NCBI GenBank assembly: GCA_026706665.1
Contig: JAPOYI010000086.1
Span: 1 to 58,860 of the forward strand
Source: Gammaproteobacteria bacterium
GTDB taxonomy: Bacteria > Pseudomonadota > Gammaproteobacteria > Pseudomonadales > Azotimanducaceae
Direction of reading: 5' to 3'
Length of the DNA stretch: 58,860 bases
Shown: piece by piece, positions 1 to 11,265 of the stretch
Layout of the letters: each line of letters opens with the position of its first letter
Position numbering within the stretch: position 1 is the stretch's first letter
Position numbers and translations under genes: made by a program
Notes under the pieces: generated by a model
Databases searched by the model: none
Told to the model about the DNA's origin: nothing
The model's input: only the letters and a program-made list of their open reading frames with translations

Positions 1-1798
1 TGCTCGCGGGTTGCAGAATGCCCTCGAAAGGTCCTTCGATCTCGTATTCGTCATAGCGGCCGGCCGCATACAACCGCAATCCATGTATGCCGGGGCGTGA
101 GTTCGCGTCGCCGACAAGCGGCACCGAAAGTTCGAAAAACCAGGCCATGTTCTCCGACTCCGGAACGATTTCCGGCGCATCCGGAACACGGAAGGTAAAC
201 GGATTCAACAGGAACGAATCGAAGTCGAGCGTGTCGGTCCGGGTTTCACCCCCCACGGCCAGTTCGACGGGCCCGCCGGCAAGTTCGAACAGCGGACCGG
301 ACAAGCTCAGGCCAACGACATCCTGAAGACCCTCCCGCGCTCCCCGCGTCGCATATTCCGAAAACTCGCTGAGCGTGGCGCGCTGCACGGTGCCGTCGCC
401 GAACGGATTGATCGCTTCCGCCGGATCGCTGCTGGCAAGCGCCGCCTGGAAAGCGGGACTTCTGTAGTTGAAGGAGCCAGGATAGCCACCATACGGATTG
501 TCCTTGCCGTAGTTGGCAGACAGGACGGCCGTCCAACCCTCCAGTGGCGTTTCCCATGTCACGGACGTGCTCACGTTCACGCGGTCCAGGTCGGTCGTCC
601 GCGCAAAACCGGCGAGCTTTCCATCGGCGATTTCACGGTTGAATCCGTAGGCCATATACACCGTCTCGCCAAATGGGTTGTAGTAGTTGCTTGCCGGAAC
701 GGGACCGCTGAACGACGCGCCGACCGCCTCCTGGACGGAATCTTGCCGCGCGTACGTTCCGGACAGGCTCAGAGTCAGATTCTCCCCGATGTCCTGTGTC
801 ACACTCAGGTAAGCGGACAAGTGTTCCGAAGCGGGAATTGCCTCGCCATTAGCGGTAGCCGCAAGCCCCTTTTGCAGGAGATTGAAATTCCCGGACTGGG
901 TCGCGACCTCCTCATTCGACACCCAGATGACATCCTCCGGACTGAAGTTGGTGCCGTCGCCTGGCGGCAGGATCCCATAGGTCGTATTCGGTGGGGCTAT
1001 CGAGGGAAGTCCGAATCTCAGAATATTCCCCGGTTGCGCAAAGTTATTGGGGTAGAGTCTGCCTCCCTGCTCCCGGTAATCGCCATCCGTGTCGAGTCCC
1101 GCATCGCGCGCGAATACCGGATCGTCCTCGCGATAGCTGACGGACGCTGTCACGTTGCCGGTGTTCCAGGAGAATCCGAAGGTCTGCTCAAGGACCCTTC
1201 GGTGTCCGCCGGAACTGCTGTCTTCGTAGCGTACCGACGTCTCCGATCCCCGGTAGTCCTTCTTCATGATGAAGTTGACCACGCCTCCCACGGCGTCGGA
1301 GCCGTACACGGCGCTGGCGCCGTCGGTCATCACTTCCACCCGCTCGATCGCGCTGAAAGGAAGCGTGGAAACATCGGTAAAGGTGCCCCGCTCAGAGGGC
1401 GAGGCCGCGAGTCGCCTGCCGTTTACCAGCACCAGCGTCGACCCTTCTCCGAGGCCACGGAGATTGATCGTGACCGAGCCGATCTGGAACCGCGGTGATC
1501 GATTGTCGTAACTGCCCCCGTTGGTAATCGTGGAGAAGTTCTGCGGCAGGTAGCGGACGATGTCCTCGATACTCGTCAGCCCCCGGGCATCGATCTCGGG
1601 GCGGGTGATTACGGTGATTGGAGAAGCCTCGGGGCCGGTACGCAACCGGCTACCGGTCACGGTCATGACCTCCAGCTCCCGGGCCTCCTCTTCGTCCTGC
1701 CCCGAATCATCGTCGGCCTCCTGCGCGATTGCCGTCACCGGCGCGACGAAAAGGAATATGACTGCCGCCAGCCAGCGGCGATGGGTCGTCGTGCGCAT
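1..1798 (-). CDS. TonB-dependent outer-membrane receptor, C-terminus beyond window edge
   Basis: About 599 residues are visible and the frame is still open at base 1, so the distal part of the beta-barrel lies outside the window. The ATG at 1798 is preceded by aaggggg about 7 nt upstream and gives a signal peptide of about 26 residues (hydrophobic AAVIFLFVAPV, then ...IAQ) followed by an acidic linker. The plug domain is recognisable from EVMTVTGSRL, VLVNGRR (around residue 120) and GASAVYGSDAVGG. This plug type occurs in receptors annotated as iron-complex or oligosaccharide importers, which use TonB/ExbBD energy to move ligands across the outer membrane; the ligand cannot be read from the sequence. 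It is transcribed leftward and separated from the GFA-like gene by about 200 bp of divergent promoter space. Family certain, substrate unknown. Confidence 0.93.
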   Translation of the reverse strand, partial: MRTTTHRRWLAAVIFLFVAPVTAIAQEADDDSGQDEEEARELEVMTVTGSRLRTGPEASPITVITRPEIDARGLTSIEDIVRYLPQNFSTITNGGSYDNRSPRFQIGSVTINLRGLGEGSTLVLVNGRRLAASPSERGTFTDVSTLPFSAIERVEVMTDGASAVYGSDAVGGVVNFIMKKDYRGSETSVRYEDSSSGGHRRVLEQTFGFSWNTGNVTASVSYREDDPVFARDAGLDTDGDYREQGGRLYPNNFAQPGNILRFGLPSIAPPNTTYGILPPGDGTNFSPEDVIWVSNEEVATQSGNFNLLQKGLAATANGEAIPASEHLSAYLSVTQDIGENLTLSLSGTYARQDSVQEAVGASFSGPVPASNYYNPFGETVYMAYGFNREIADGKLAGFARTTDLDRVNVSTSVTWETPLEGWTAVLSANYGKDNPYGGYPGSFNYRSPAFQAALASSDPAEAINPFGDGTVQRATLSEFSEYATRGAREGLQDVVGLSLSGPLFELAGGPVELAVGGETRTDTLDFDSFLLNPFTFRVPDAPEIVPESENMAWFFELSVPLVGDANSRPGIHGLRLYAAGRYDEYEIEGPFEGILQPAS

Positions 1799-2001
1799 GA
1801 TGGTCCCCCTTCCCATGCTTTGATGAGTCTCGTGTGTATCGATTACCCAAGATTGAGGACAAGCCATATTACGTCTTGTTGGGCTCTTGTTGCATTATTT
1901 TCGAACCTGCGTGCCAACCTGTTTCGGATCCCGTCGATTGGACGGCACGCGGAGCGCTACGCCTGACAGCCCCCGACACGCCGTGATACGGTGCCGACAC
2001 G

Positions 2002-2631
2002 ATGGAAACGTTTGACATACCCGTTCGTTGTGAATGCGGGTCGGTGCGCGGGACACTGAACGCGGTTTCGCCTTCCCGGGTCGTGCGGGCGGTCTGCTAT
2101 TGCGACGATTGCCAGGCCTTCGCGCACCACCTGGGCCGCGCGGATACCGTCTTGGACGACTATGGCGGCACGTCGATCGTCCAGGTCTCGCCCAGTCGCC
2201 TGACGATCACGGAAGGCGATCAGCATCTCGCCTGCGTTCGCCTCACCGGCCGCAACCTGCTGCGCTGGTACGCCGCCTGCTGCGGTACGCCCATCGGCAA
2301 CACTCCCGGTTCGTACAAGCTGCACTTCCTCGGTCTCATCCACGTCTTCCTCGACCTCTCCGAGCTAGAGGCGCCCGTCGACAAGATGCTCGGGCCAGTC
2401 CGGGCACGAGCGTTCAAGAAGTTCGCTACCGGCGACGCGAGCGTCATCTTTGCCATGCCCGAAGGGGGCCTGCCGTTCCTGATCGGCGGCGTGCGGCGAA
2501 TACTCGGTGCGCTCCTGACCGGCGCCTACAGGGTCACGCCATTCTTCGACGGTTCCGGCAAGCCGGTCGCGGCGCCGCAACGCCTGTCCGGGGAAGAGAA
2601 GTCTCGACTGCCGCCTTACGCGAACGCCTGA
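2002..2631 (+). CDS. GFA/CENP-V-like zinc-binding protein (DUF6151-like)
   Basis: A 209-residue soluble protein. Cysteines C10-x-C12, C32-x-C34-x2-C37 and C93-C94 follow the order of the Mss4-like zinc fold of glutathione-dependent formaldehyde-activating (GFA) proteins (CxC, CxCxxC, C). It is longer than a typical GFA domain (about 120-140 residues), and the C-terminal ~90 residues contain a hydrophobic stretch near FLIGGVRRILGALL, as in the DUF6151 group. It ends 15 bp before the end of the convergent TonB receptor. A role in binding thiol adducts or metal is possible but unproven; many GFA-fold proteins have no GFA activity. The ATG at 2002 is the first in-frame ATG and sits directly before the conserved core. 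Confidence 0.8.
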   Translation: METFDIPVRCECGSVRGTLNAVSPSRVVRAVCYCDDCQAFAHHLGRADTVLDDYGGTSIVQVSPSRLTITEGDQHLACVRLTGRNLLRWYAACCGTPIGNTPGSYKLHFLGLIHVFLDLSELEAPVDKMLGPVRARAFKKFATGDASVIFAMPEGGLPFLIGGVRRILGALLTGAYRVTPFFDGSGKPVAAPQRLSGEEKSRLPPYANA

Positions 2632-2645
2632 CGCCTTCGATCAAC

Positions 2646-5462
2646 CTACGGCTGATAGCGGATGCCCAGGGCAAAGGTCCTGCCGTAGGTCTCGTACTGC
2701 GCGTTGTAGGCCCGCTCGCCAAAGTAGGCGTAATACGGTTCGTCGGTCAGGTTGTTGGCGTCAAAATACACCTGCCACTGATTCGCGACGAAGTACTTCA
2801 CGCCCAGGTCCACCTGCGTATGGGCGTCCTGGTACACGTCGAATGCCGGGTCGTCGAGTTCCTCGAGCCCGATCAGGCGTTCGCTCTTGTGCGCCAGCGC
2901 GATGCGTGCGCTGACGCGCTCGGTCTCGTAACCCAGAGAGAAGTTCGCCACAAAGTCGGCCTGGCGCGGCATCGGGATCTTCTCGTCACGGAACGGAATC
3001 GTCGCCTCGCCGGTGGTCAACGTCACGTTGCTGCTGACCAGCAGGTTCCGCAGCAGGCCCGGCAGGTTCGACAACTGCTGCACCCAGGCGAGTTCCAGAC
3101 CCAGCACGCTGGCGTCATCGCCGTTGATGGGCTGGATGACCTCGGCGTCGTCCACGCGATTGGCGCCGACGAACTGGGTCAAGTCGCTGATGCCCGCAGT
3201 GTCCGCCAATACGACGAAATCCTTGAGGGCCTTGTAGTAGGCGCTCGCCGAAAGCAGCCCGATGTCTTCCCGGTAGTACTCGATGCTCAGATCGAAGTTC
3301 CGGGCCTGCAGGGGCTTGAGATCCGGGTTGCCCACTTCGGCCCGCAGCACGTATTCGCCATCGTCATCCTCGAATGACACCTCGCCCCCCGGTGCGAGGT
3401 CTCCGAATTTCGGCCGTGCCATGGTCTGGTAGAAGGCCGCGCGCAGCAGCAGGTCCTCGTCGAACTCGTAGCGCAGATTGATGCTCGGCAGAACGCTCGC
3501 GTAGTCGTTCTCGAACGCCACCCGCGTCGGCGCCGGGTCGCCGTCGGCGCCGATGCCATCGTAGACGACCCGCATACCCTCGGCGCCGAACGCCGTGCGT
3601 TCGTAGCGCAGGCCGTAGACAATGCGCAGTGCGTCGATGTCCAGGCGGTTCTTGACGTAGACCGCGTCGACATCCTCGTTCATGTCGTAGTCGCCGCCGG
3701 TGGACGCCGCCAGGGTGTCGTCGTCGTTCAGTTCGAACTCGGACAGGTTGCTGGCGATGAAACGGTCGATGGCACCTTCCGACACGCCGAGTCCGAAAGC
3801 CCCCTGGCTGTAGTCGATCGAGGGCAATGCAAAACCCGAGAACGCGGGATCGCCGGGGAATCCGTCAAAGACCCGGATGTTGAAATCGTTCGACTTCTCG
3901 CGGCGGCGGAACTTGGCACCCGTTTCCACGTACCCCTGAAACCGAGGCGTATCGATGTCGCGTTTCAGATCGATCCTGAAACTGTGTTCCACATCCTCGG
4001 TAAAGTTGTCCTCGATCGTGATCTCGTCCAGCTTGAAGCCATCGGCCTCGAGTGTGTCCGGGTCCATGAACAGGCCCGGATTCTCGCCATGGCGCGTGTA
4101 GCCGAGATCGACGTTCCTGATCTCGAAAACGGTGTCCAGGCGGTTGGGTTCCGCCTCGCTCGCCTTCGAGTAACCGACCCTGTATTTCAGGTTCCACTGA
4201 TCGAACGCCTGCTCGCCACCCGCGCCCAAGCTCAGGATGTCCTGCTCCTCGTAGCGGTCCTTCAGTTCTTTCTGCAGCCTGGCGTCCTTCCAGGTCGCGA
4301 AGCCATCTCCCCCTTCGATCGCATCGCCCTTGTCGAACTTGAACTCGTTGCGCGTGCGGTACTCCTGGTCGGAGAACGCGCTGAGCAACGTTTGCACGTA
4401 CCAACGATTCTCGCTGTCCGGCCGGTAGTCGAAGTTCGCGGCCAGGCCAAGCCGTTCCCGGTTCACCACGTAGTCGCGTTGCTCGATCTCCTCCGCGCCC
4501 TTGAACTCGACGCCGTCTTCGCGCGCCAGGTCATCGAACCACCCACCGTCCGTCTCGATGTTCTCCGACCCGAAGTCGCGATCGAACCATGACACGGCCG
4601 CCGCAACGCCGAAGTTGTCCTCACCGTCGCCGACATTGAAGAGGTCGGAGTAGATGAACGACAGTTTCGGACTCGTCTCGCCCTGCAGCGGGTTCGCGCT
4701 CGCGTGCGCGTTGGCGCTCAGCCTGCGGCCGCGGGAGTCGAAGGCCGAGGCGCTCTTGATATTGACCGAGCCGCCGACGCCATCCCCGTCCATGTCAGGG
4801 GTGATGGACTTGCTCACCTCCAGGGCCGACAGCAATTCCGACGGGATGACGTCCAGCGCCACCGAGCGCTTGTCGTTTTCCGGCGCCGGCACGTTGACGC
4901 CGTTGATGGTGGTGACGATGAGGTTCGGGTCTATGCCGCGAATGCCGACAAACCGTCCCTCACCCTGGTCGCGTTCCAGGAAGACGCCCGAGACGCGCTG
5001 CAGCGCCTCGGAGACGTTGCGGTCCGGAAACTGGCCGATGTCCGTGGCCGACACAACGGAAACGATGCCATCCGCCGCGCGTTGCTGGTTCAGCGCTGCC
5101 GCAGTGCTCGCGGTCTGCTTGCCGTAGACGACCATTTCCTCCAGGGGTTTCTCGAAGGCCACGTCGTGGCGGGTCGTCTCGTCGTCCCACACCTCGATAC
5201 TGGCACTGTAGGGAGAAAACCCGATGTAGTCGACCGTCAGTTCGTGGCTGCCCTCTGGCATCGGGGCGAAAACGAAGCTTCCGTCCGCGGGGGTGACTGC
5301 CTCGAGGTCCAGCGCCGCGATGCGGACCACCGCGCCCTTTAGGTAGGCGCCGCCGGACGACGAAACCTGGCCCTCGATTCGGCCGTCCGCCCAGGCGGAC
5401 CCCCAAAACGAAACTGCGGATACGAACAGGGCGACTCCGCCCGAACGAAGTGTGCGACCCAT
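2646..5462 (-). CDS. TonB-dependent receptor with carboxypeptidase-regulatory-like N-terminal domain
   Basis: A 938-residue outer-membrane receptor. I chose ATG 5462 over the in-frame GTG at 5489 because CTGGAG lies about 7 nt before the ATG and a signal peptide (hydrophobic GVALFVSAVSFWGSAWA) follows at once. Residues ~25-105 form a beta-sandwich of the carboxypeptidase-regulatory-like type (EGQVSSSGG...GSFVFAPMPEGSHEL). The plug carries DIGQFPDRNVSEALQRVSGV, GIRGIDPNLI and ITPDMDGDGVGGSVNI, which are hallmarks of the large Caulobacter-type TonB receptors associated with carbohydrate or complex organic uptake. The rest is beta-barrel, ending LGIRYQP. It is divergent from the SDR gene across 85 bp, so the two may share a control region. 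Ligand unknown. Confidence 0.95.
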   Translation of the reverse strand: MGRTLRSGGVALFVSAVSFWGSAWADGRIEGQVSSSGGAYLKGAVVRIAALDLEAVTPADGSFVFAPMPEGSHELTVDYIGFSPYSASIEVWDDETTRHDVAFEKPLEEMVVYGKQTASTAAALNQQRAADGIVSVVSATDIGQFPDRNVSEALQRVSGVFLERDQGEGRFVGIRGIDPNLIVTTINGVNVPAPENDKRSVALDVIPSELLSALEVSKSITPDMDGDGVGGSVNIKSASAFDSRGRRLSANAHASANPLQGETSPKLSFIYSDLFNVGDGEDNFGVAAAVSWFDRDFGSENIETDGGWFDDLAREDGVEFKGAEEIEQRDYVVNRERLGLAANFDYRPDSENRWYVQTLLSAFSDQEYRTRNEFKFDKGDAIEGGDGFATWKDARLQKELKDRYEEQDILSLGAGGEQAFDQWNLKYRVGYSKASEAEPNRLDTVFEIRNVDLGYTRHGENPGLFMDPDTLEADGFKLDEITIEDNFTEDVEHSFRIDLKRDIDTPRFQGYVETGAKFRRREKSNDFNIRVFDGFPGDPAFSGFALPSIDYSQGAFGLGVSEGAIDRFIASNLSEFELNDDDTLAASTGGDYDMNEDVDAVYVKNRLDIDALRIVYGLRYERTAFGAEGMRVVYDGIGADGDPAPTRVAFENDYASVLPSINLRYEFDEDLLLRAAFYQTMARPKFGDLAPGGEVSFEDDDGEYVLRAEVGNPDLKPLQARNFDLSIEYYREDIGLLSASAYYKALKDFVVLADTAGISDLTQFVGANRVDDAEVIQPINGDDASVLGLELAWVQQLSNLPGLLRNLLVSSNVTLTTGEATIPFRDEKIPMPRQADFVANFSLGYETERVSARIALAHKSERLIGLEELDDPAFDVYQDAHTQVDLGVKYFVANQWQVYFDANNLTDEPYYAYFGERAYNAQYETYGRTFALGIRYQP

Positions 5463-5547
5463 GAAAATCTCCAGTAGGGGAATTCGCACACGTTACGCCG
5501 CGCGCATGACAGAATTGTGACAGGCACCGAATGGAACAGGGGTAGCA

Positions 5548-6336
5548 ATGGACATCCGAGACAAGATCGCGGTGGTGACGGGCGCGGGTTCCGGAATCGG
5601 GCGTGCGTTGGCGGAACGGTTGGCCAGAGAAGGTGCGAGGGCGGTCGTATGCGCGGACATGAACGGCGACACCGCGGAGGCGACCGCGCGCAGCCTCGGA
5701 GACGCCGGCTCCGCTGCCGTGCTGGACGTGAGCGACGAAGCGGCGGTCAATGCCCTCATTGCAGATACGGAGCGTACCCGGGGAGGCATCGACCTCCTGG
5801 TGTCCAACGCGGGTTACGAACTTCCCAGCGGCCTCGAACTCCCCACGCCGGAATGGGAGCGAATGATGCGGGTGCATGCCTTCTCGCACCTGGCGGCGGC
5901 ACGCGCGGCGCTGCCCGGCATGATCGGGCGCGGCGGCGGATACCTGCTGAGCACCGCTTCCGCGGCCGGGCTGCTGACCCAGATGGAGTCCGCCGCCTAT
6001 TCCGTTTCGAAGCACGCGGCGGTCGCGCTGGCGGAGTGGATCGCCATCAACTACCACGACGACGGTATCCGCGTATCGGTACTCTGCCCGCAGGCGGTGC
6101 GAACCAACATCTCACCCAACTTCCCGGCTGCGGACGACGGATCGCACCCTGCCCTGCTCGACGGCGTGCTGGAACCTGACGAGGTCGCCGACGCGTGCAT
6201 CGAGGCGATCCGCGAGGAACGGTTCCTCGTGCTGCCGCACCCGGAGGTCGCGACCTACTTCCAGCGCAAGGCGAACGACTACGACCGCTGGCTACGCGGC
6301 ATGCGGCGGCTCAAGGAGCGCCTGGCGACTCGGTAG
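5548..6336 (+). CDS. Short-chain dehydrogenase/reductase (SDR) family oxidoreductase
   Basis: A 262-residue classical SDR, presumably a cytoplasmic NAD(P)(H)-dependent oxidoreductase of an alcohol/carbonyl substrate. The Rossmann glycine motif is TGAGSGIG (residues 11-18), the adenine-pocket aspartate-valine pair is D60-V61, NAG is at 87-89, and the catalytic set is S138, Y151 and K155 (YSVSK), all in canonical positions. An acidic residue after beta-strand 2 (CADMN) suggests NAD(H) preference, which is inference. AGGGG lies 7 nt before the ATG. It diverges from one TonB receptor and converges on another, so it is probably monocistronic. Substrate not identifiable; the context suggests catabolism of an imported compound. 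Confidence 0.92.
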   Translation: MDIRDKIAVVTGAGSGIGRALAERLAREGARAVVCADMNGDTAEATARSLGDAGSAAVLDVSDEAAVNALIADTERTRGGIDLLVSNAGYELPSGLELPTPEWERMMRVHAFSHLAAARAALPGMIGRGGGYLLSTASAAGLLTQMESAAYSVSKHAAVALAEWIAINYHDDGIRVSVLCPQAVRTNISPNFPAADDGSHPALLDGVLEPDEVADACIEAIREERFLVLPHPEVATYFQRKANDYDRWLRGMRRLKERLATR

Positions 6337-6380
6337 CCCTGGATGGCGGCTTTCGGTCCGCGTCGTTCGATGGAACTCGT

Positions 6381-8906
<2,526 letters not shown>

Positions 8907-8980
8907 CAGCGCTCTCCCCTTGACGCGATACAAGACGCGACAAGAAGAATTATGCGGCTTCCCCGCAACCGCCGAGCCAC

Positions 8981-9001
8981 GGCATAAGAATCACTTATGC
9001 C
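8981..9001. promoter_or_regulatory. Perfect palindrome, probable operator upstream of the TonB receptor
   Basis: GGCATAAG (8981-8988) and CTTATGCC (8994-9001) are exact reverse complements around a 5-nt spacer. The site lies about 75 bp upstream of the receptor start at 8906 and 29 bp past the stop of the dioxygenase at 9030. The arms are AT-containing and no T-tract follows on either strand, so a repressor/activator operator is more likely than a rho-independent terminator. Confidence 0.5.
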
Positions 9002-9029
9002 AACTGCTGGTTCGCTGATGCTGCATTTA

Positions 9030-9941
9030 TCAGGGCGCGACCGCATCCTCGCCCAGTTGCTCGACGAGCCATGCCCTTAAGGGGATGTCCTCCTCGCTCG
9101 GCGACGTATAGCCGAATCCACCCGTCGGGCTTGCGCCCAGCAACTGGCGTCGTATCGGATCGGCACCCGCCAGGTAGCGGTCCACGGTCATGTTGTCCCG
9201 CGGACGCAGCCACCGGTAGCTGTAGCCCAGGAAGACGACCTTGCGCGTGACACGGGAGCGGTTGCGCCCGCGCGCGTGCCAGAGGCGGCGATCGAAAAAG
9301 AGGGCATCGCCCGCAGCGGCGCATACCGGGGTCGCATCCGGATGTTCTTCGACGTCGGCAGCCGGGAATTCCAGGCTCTTCTCCAGGTGGCTGCCCGGGA
9401 TGTAGTGGAAGTTCCCGCGATCCTCTTCCGACGTGTCCGTCAGAAAGAAACCCACCTTCAGGGAGACCCGCGGGTTCCCCTCCAGGTCGAGGTTCAGGCG
9501 GCCGCTATCCCGGTGCCAGCCGATGCGCCTGGGTTTCGACACGTAGCCCTCGGGTAGCGGCGGGGTCACCATGACGTGGCTGTGATAGAGCTGGATGTGC
9601 CAGCCGAGGATATCGATGACCCTGGCGATGGTCTTCGGCCACTCAAGGAGTTCGAGGAACGCGTCGTCGTAGCCGATGCAGTCGATATGATTGATCGGGC
9701 GCGTGTCTCCGGGAGGTCGATTCTCAGCATCCAGCCGATCGGCGGCATCCTCCAGGCGGGCCACCAGGTCCCGCGGCAGCACGTTCCTGACGACGAAGCA
9801 GCCGCGTTCGTCGAACTCGCGGCGCTCCCCGGGCGTGAGGCGATGGTCGAGACATGCGGGGTCCATGTCCCAGAGTCTCTCGACGTCCCGGGCCGTGTAG
9901 GTTACGGCCCCGCAAAGGCAGCGCCCGGTCATTTCAGCCAT
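9030..9941 (-). CDS. PhyH-type Fe(II)/2-oxoglutarate dioxygenase with GFA-like N-terminal leader
   Basis: A 303-residue phytanoyl-CoA dioxygenase family protein using Fe(II), O2 and 2-oxoglutarate. The iron-binding facial triad is visible as GWHRDSG (His-x-Asp) and the distal His in RRLWHARGRN, with an Arg about ten residues later to hold 2-oxoglutarate. The start is uncertain. From ATG 9941 (or 9932) the protein begins with MTGRCLCGAVTYTA, the conserved opening of GFA-domain proteins, then runs directly into the dioxygenase without the rest of a GFA domain. An alternative ATG at 9866 would remove this leader. It is the first of a leftward series of oxygenase and oxidoreductase genes; about 85 bp separates it from the Gfo/Idh/MocA gene. 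Substrate unknown. Confidence 0.88.
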   Translation of the reverse strand: MAEMTGRCLCGAVTYTARDVERLWDMDPACLDHRLTPGERREFDERGCFVVRNVLPRDLVARLEDAADRLDAENRPPGDTRPINHIDCIGYDDAFLELLEWPKTIARVIDILGWHIQLYHSHVMVTPPLPEGYVSKPRRIGWHRDSGRLNLDLEGNPRVSLKVGFFLTDTSEEDRGNFHYIPGSHLEKSLEFPAADVEEHPDATPVCAAAGDALFFDRRLWHARGRNRSRVTRKVVFLGYSYRWLRPRDNMTVDRYLAGADPIRRQLLGASPTGGFGYTSPSEEDIPLRAWLVEQLGEDAVAP

Positions 9942-10027
9942 CTGGATTCTGTTCCTCGTTGTTTGCCGCGTTTTCCGGTTCGAACTGCCACCTGTCCAGG
10001 ATCCGCAATCTGCTCCCGGCCAGGTTG

Positions 10028-11239
10028 CTACGCCGCGTCGTAGGCGCGGCCGAACCGCGCGTGGTAGTCCTCGTGGAGCATCCGCTCGTAGGAGGTCATG
10101 CCCTCGATGGGGAGCCTGACCGGCGCCGTCCCGGTGAGCGAGGACTCGTAGATCGCCATCGCCATCTCCACGTCCTTTCGTCCCGCGAGGCCGTATTCCG
10201 GCGGCTCGCCGGTGAGCGCGGCGTTGGCGAGGCTCATGATCTCGTCGGCATGGCCGACACACCAGTCGTCGATGGCGTACTCCCGGAACGGATTGACGTA
10301 CACGATCTCGGGGTCCGTTTGCGCCACGATCCTGGAAATGACATCCACGCCGTCCACCCGATGATGCTCGAACTCGACGGCGACATCCCTCATCCCGTCA
10401 GCAGCCTGCAGACGCAACGGTATCCGCCGGCCCCTCCAGTCGTCATCGCAAATGCTGCCCCTGGTTCCCGTGACCTGGTAGTAGTGCAGCGACTCGCCCA
10501 GGCGCGACGTCTCGTAGACGCCGACGGCCCCGGACTCGAAATCGATCATGGCATGGGCCCAGTCCTCGTGAACGAATTCGGAACTCGACCGGTAGCGTCT
10601 GACCGTCCCCGATATCTGCCTGGGCTCGCTCTGGGCGAACAGGCGCAACTGCGACAACCGGTGCGCACCCATGTCCATGCACATGCCTGACGAGTTGCCG
10701 AACTTCGATAGGGGGCGCGTCAGGCCCCGGTGCGTCGCCTTCGGCTCGAACGGGTTCCGCGCCTTCTCCTCGACGTAGTAGACGCGCACGATATCGCCCA
10801 GGACACCTTGCTCGATGAGATTGATGATGGCCCGCTGCTTCGGCATGCGGAAGTAGTTCTCCGCCACTTCGAAATGCACGCCGTTCTCGCGGCACGCATC
10901 GACGATCACATCGCAGCAGCCGCGCGTCATGGCCATCGGCTTTTCGACCATGACGTGCTTGCCGCGCTCGGCGATCTGCCGCGCGATCACGTGGTGCGTC
11001 GGGTCACCCGTCACGATGTCGACCGCCATGATGTCCCCGTGGCGGTCGAGCATTTCGTCGATGTCGGTGTAGTGCGGAACGCCGTATTTCGCGCCGCTTT
11101 CGGCGGCGAGCGTCTCGTCGAGGTCGCACAGGGCGACGAAGTCGATCGCCCCTCGCTTCGCCAGTTCGGCGAGGGTCGGCAGGTGCCAGCGCCGCGCCGG
11201 GTTCCCGCACCCTACCAGCGCGATCTTCGCTACGCTCAC
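10028..11239 (-). CDS. Gfo/Idh/MocA family oxidoreductase
   Basis: A 403-residue NAD(P)-dependent sugar or cyclitol dehydrogenase-like protein. The N-terminal Rossmann fold starts IALVGCGNPARRWHLP, has an acidic strand-2 end (ALCDLDE) suited to NAD(H), and carries the family EKPMAMT motif near residue 100. The C-terminal alpha/beta domain contains GMCMDMGAHRL, the region where this family binds substrate (His in the position of the usual G-x-H). These enzymes oxidise or isomerise hydroxyls of sugars, inositols and their derivatives in the cytoplasm. It lies 26 bp from the adjacent dioxygenase gene (11266) and is probably cotranscribed with it, which suggests a shared pathway acting on a polyol- or sugar-like substrate. 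Confidence 0.92.
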   Translation of the reverse strand: MSVAKIALVGCGNPARRWHLPTLAELAKRGAIDFVALCDLDETLAAESGAKYGVPHYTDIDEMLDRHGDIMAVDIVTGDPTHHVIARQIAERGKHVMVEKPMAMTRGCCDVIVDACRENGVHFEVAENYFRMPKQRAIINLIEQGVLGDIVRVYYVEEKARNPFEPKATHRGLTRPLSKFGNSSGMCMDMGAHRLSQLRLFAQSEPRQISGTVRRYRSSSEFVHEDWAHAMIDFESGAVGVYETSRLGESLHYYQVTGTRGSICDDDWRGRRIPLRLQAADGMRDVAVEFEHHRVDGVDVISRIVAQTDPEIVYVNPFREYAIDDWCVGHADEIMSLANAALTGEPPEYGLAGRKDVEMAMAIYESSLTGTAPVRLPIEGMTSYERMLHEDYHARFGRAYDAA

Positions 11240-11265
11240 GTACCTTGCCTCGCTACTTCGGGACC

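Noticed and set aside
2034-3377. 447-codon rightward frame over the GFA-like gene and the TonB receptor tail
   Set aside because: Overlaps two well-supported genes in the wrong frame or strand; Arg/Pro/Gly-rich composition typical of GC-rich shadow frames.
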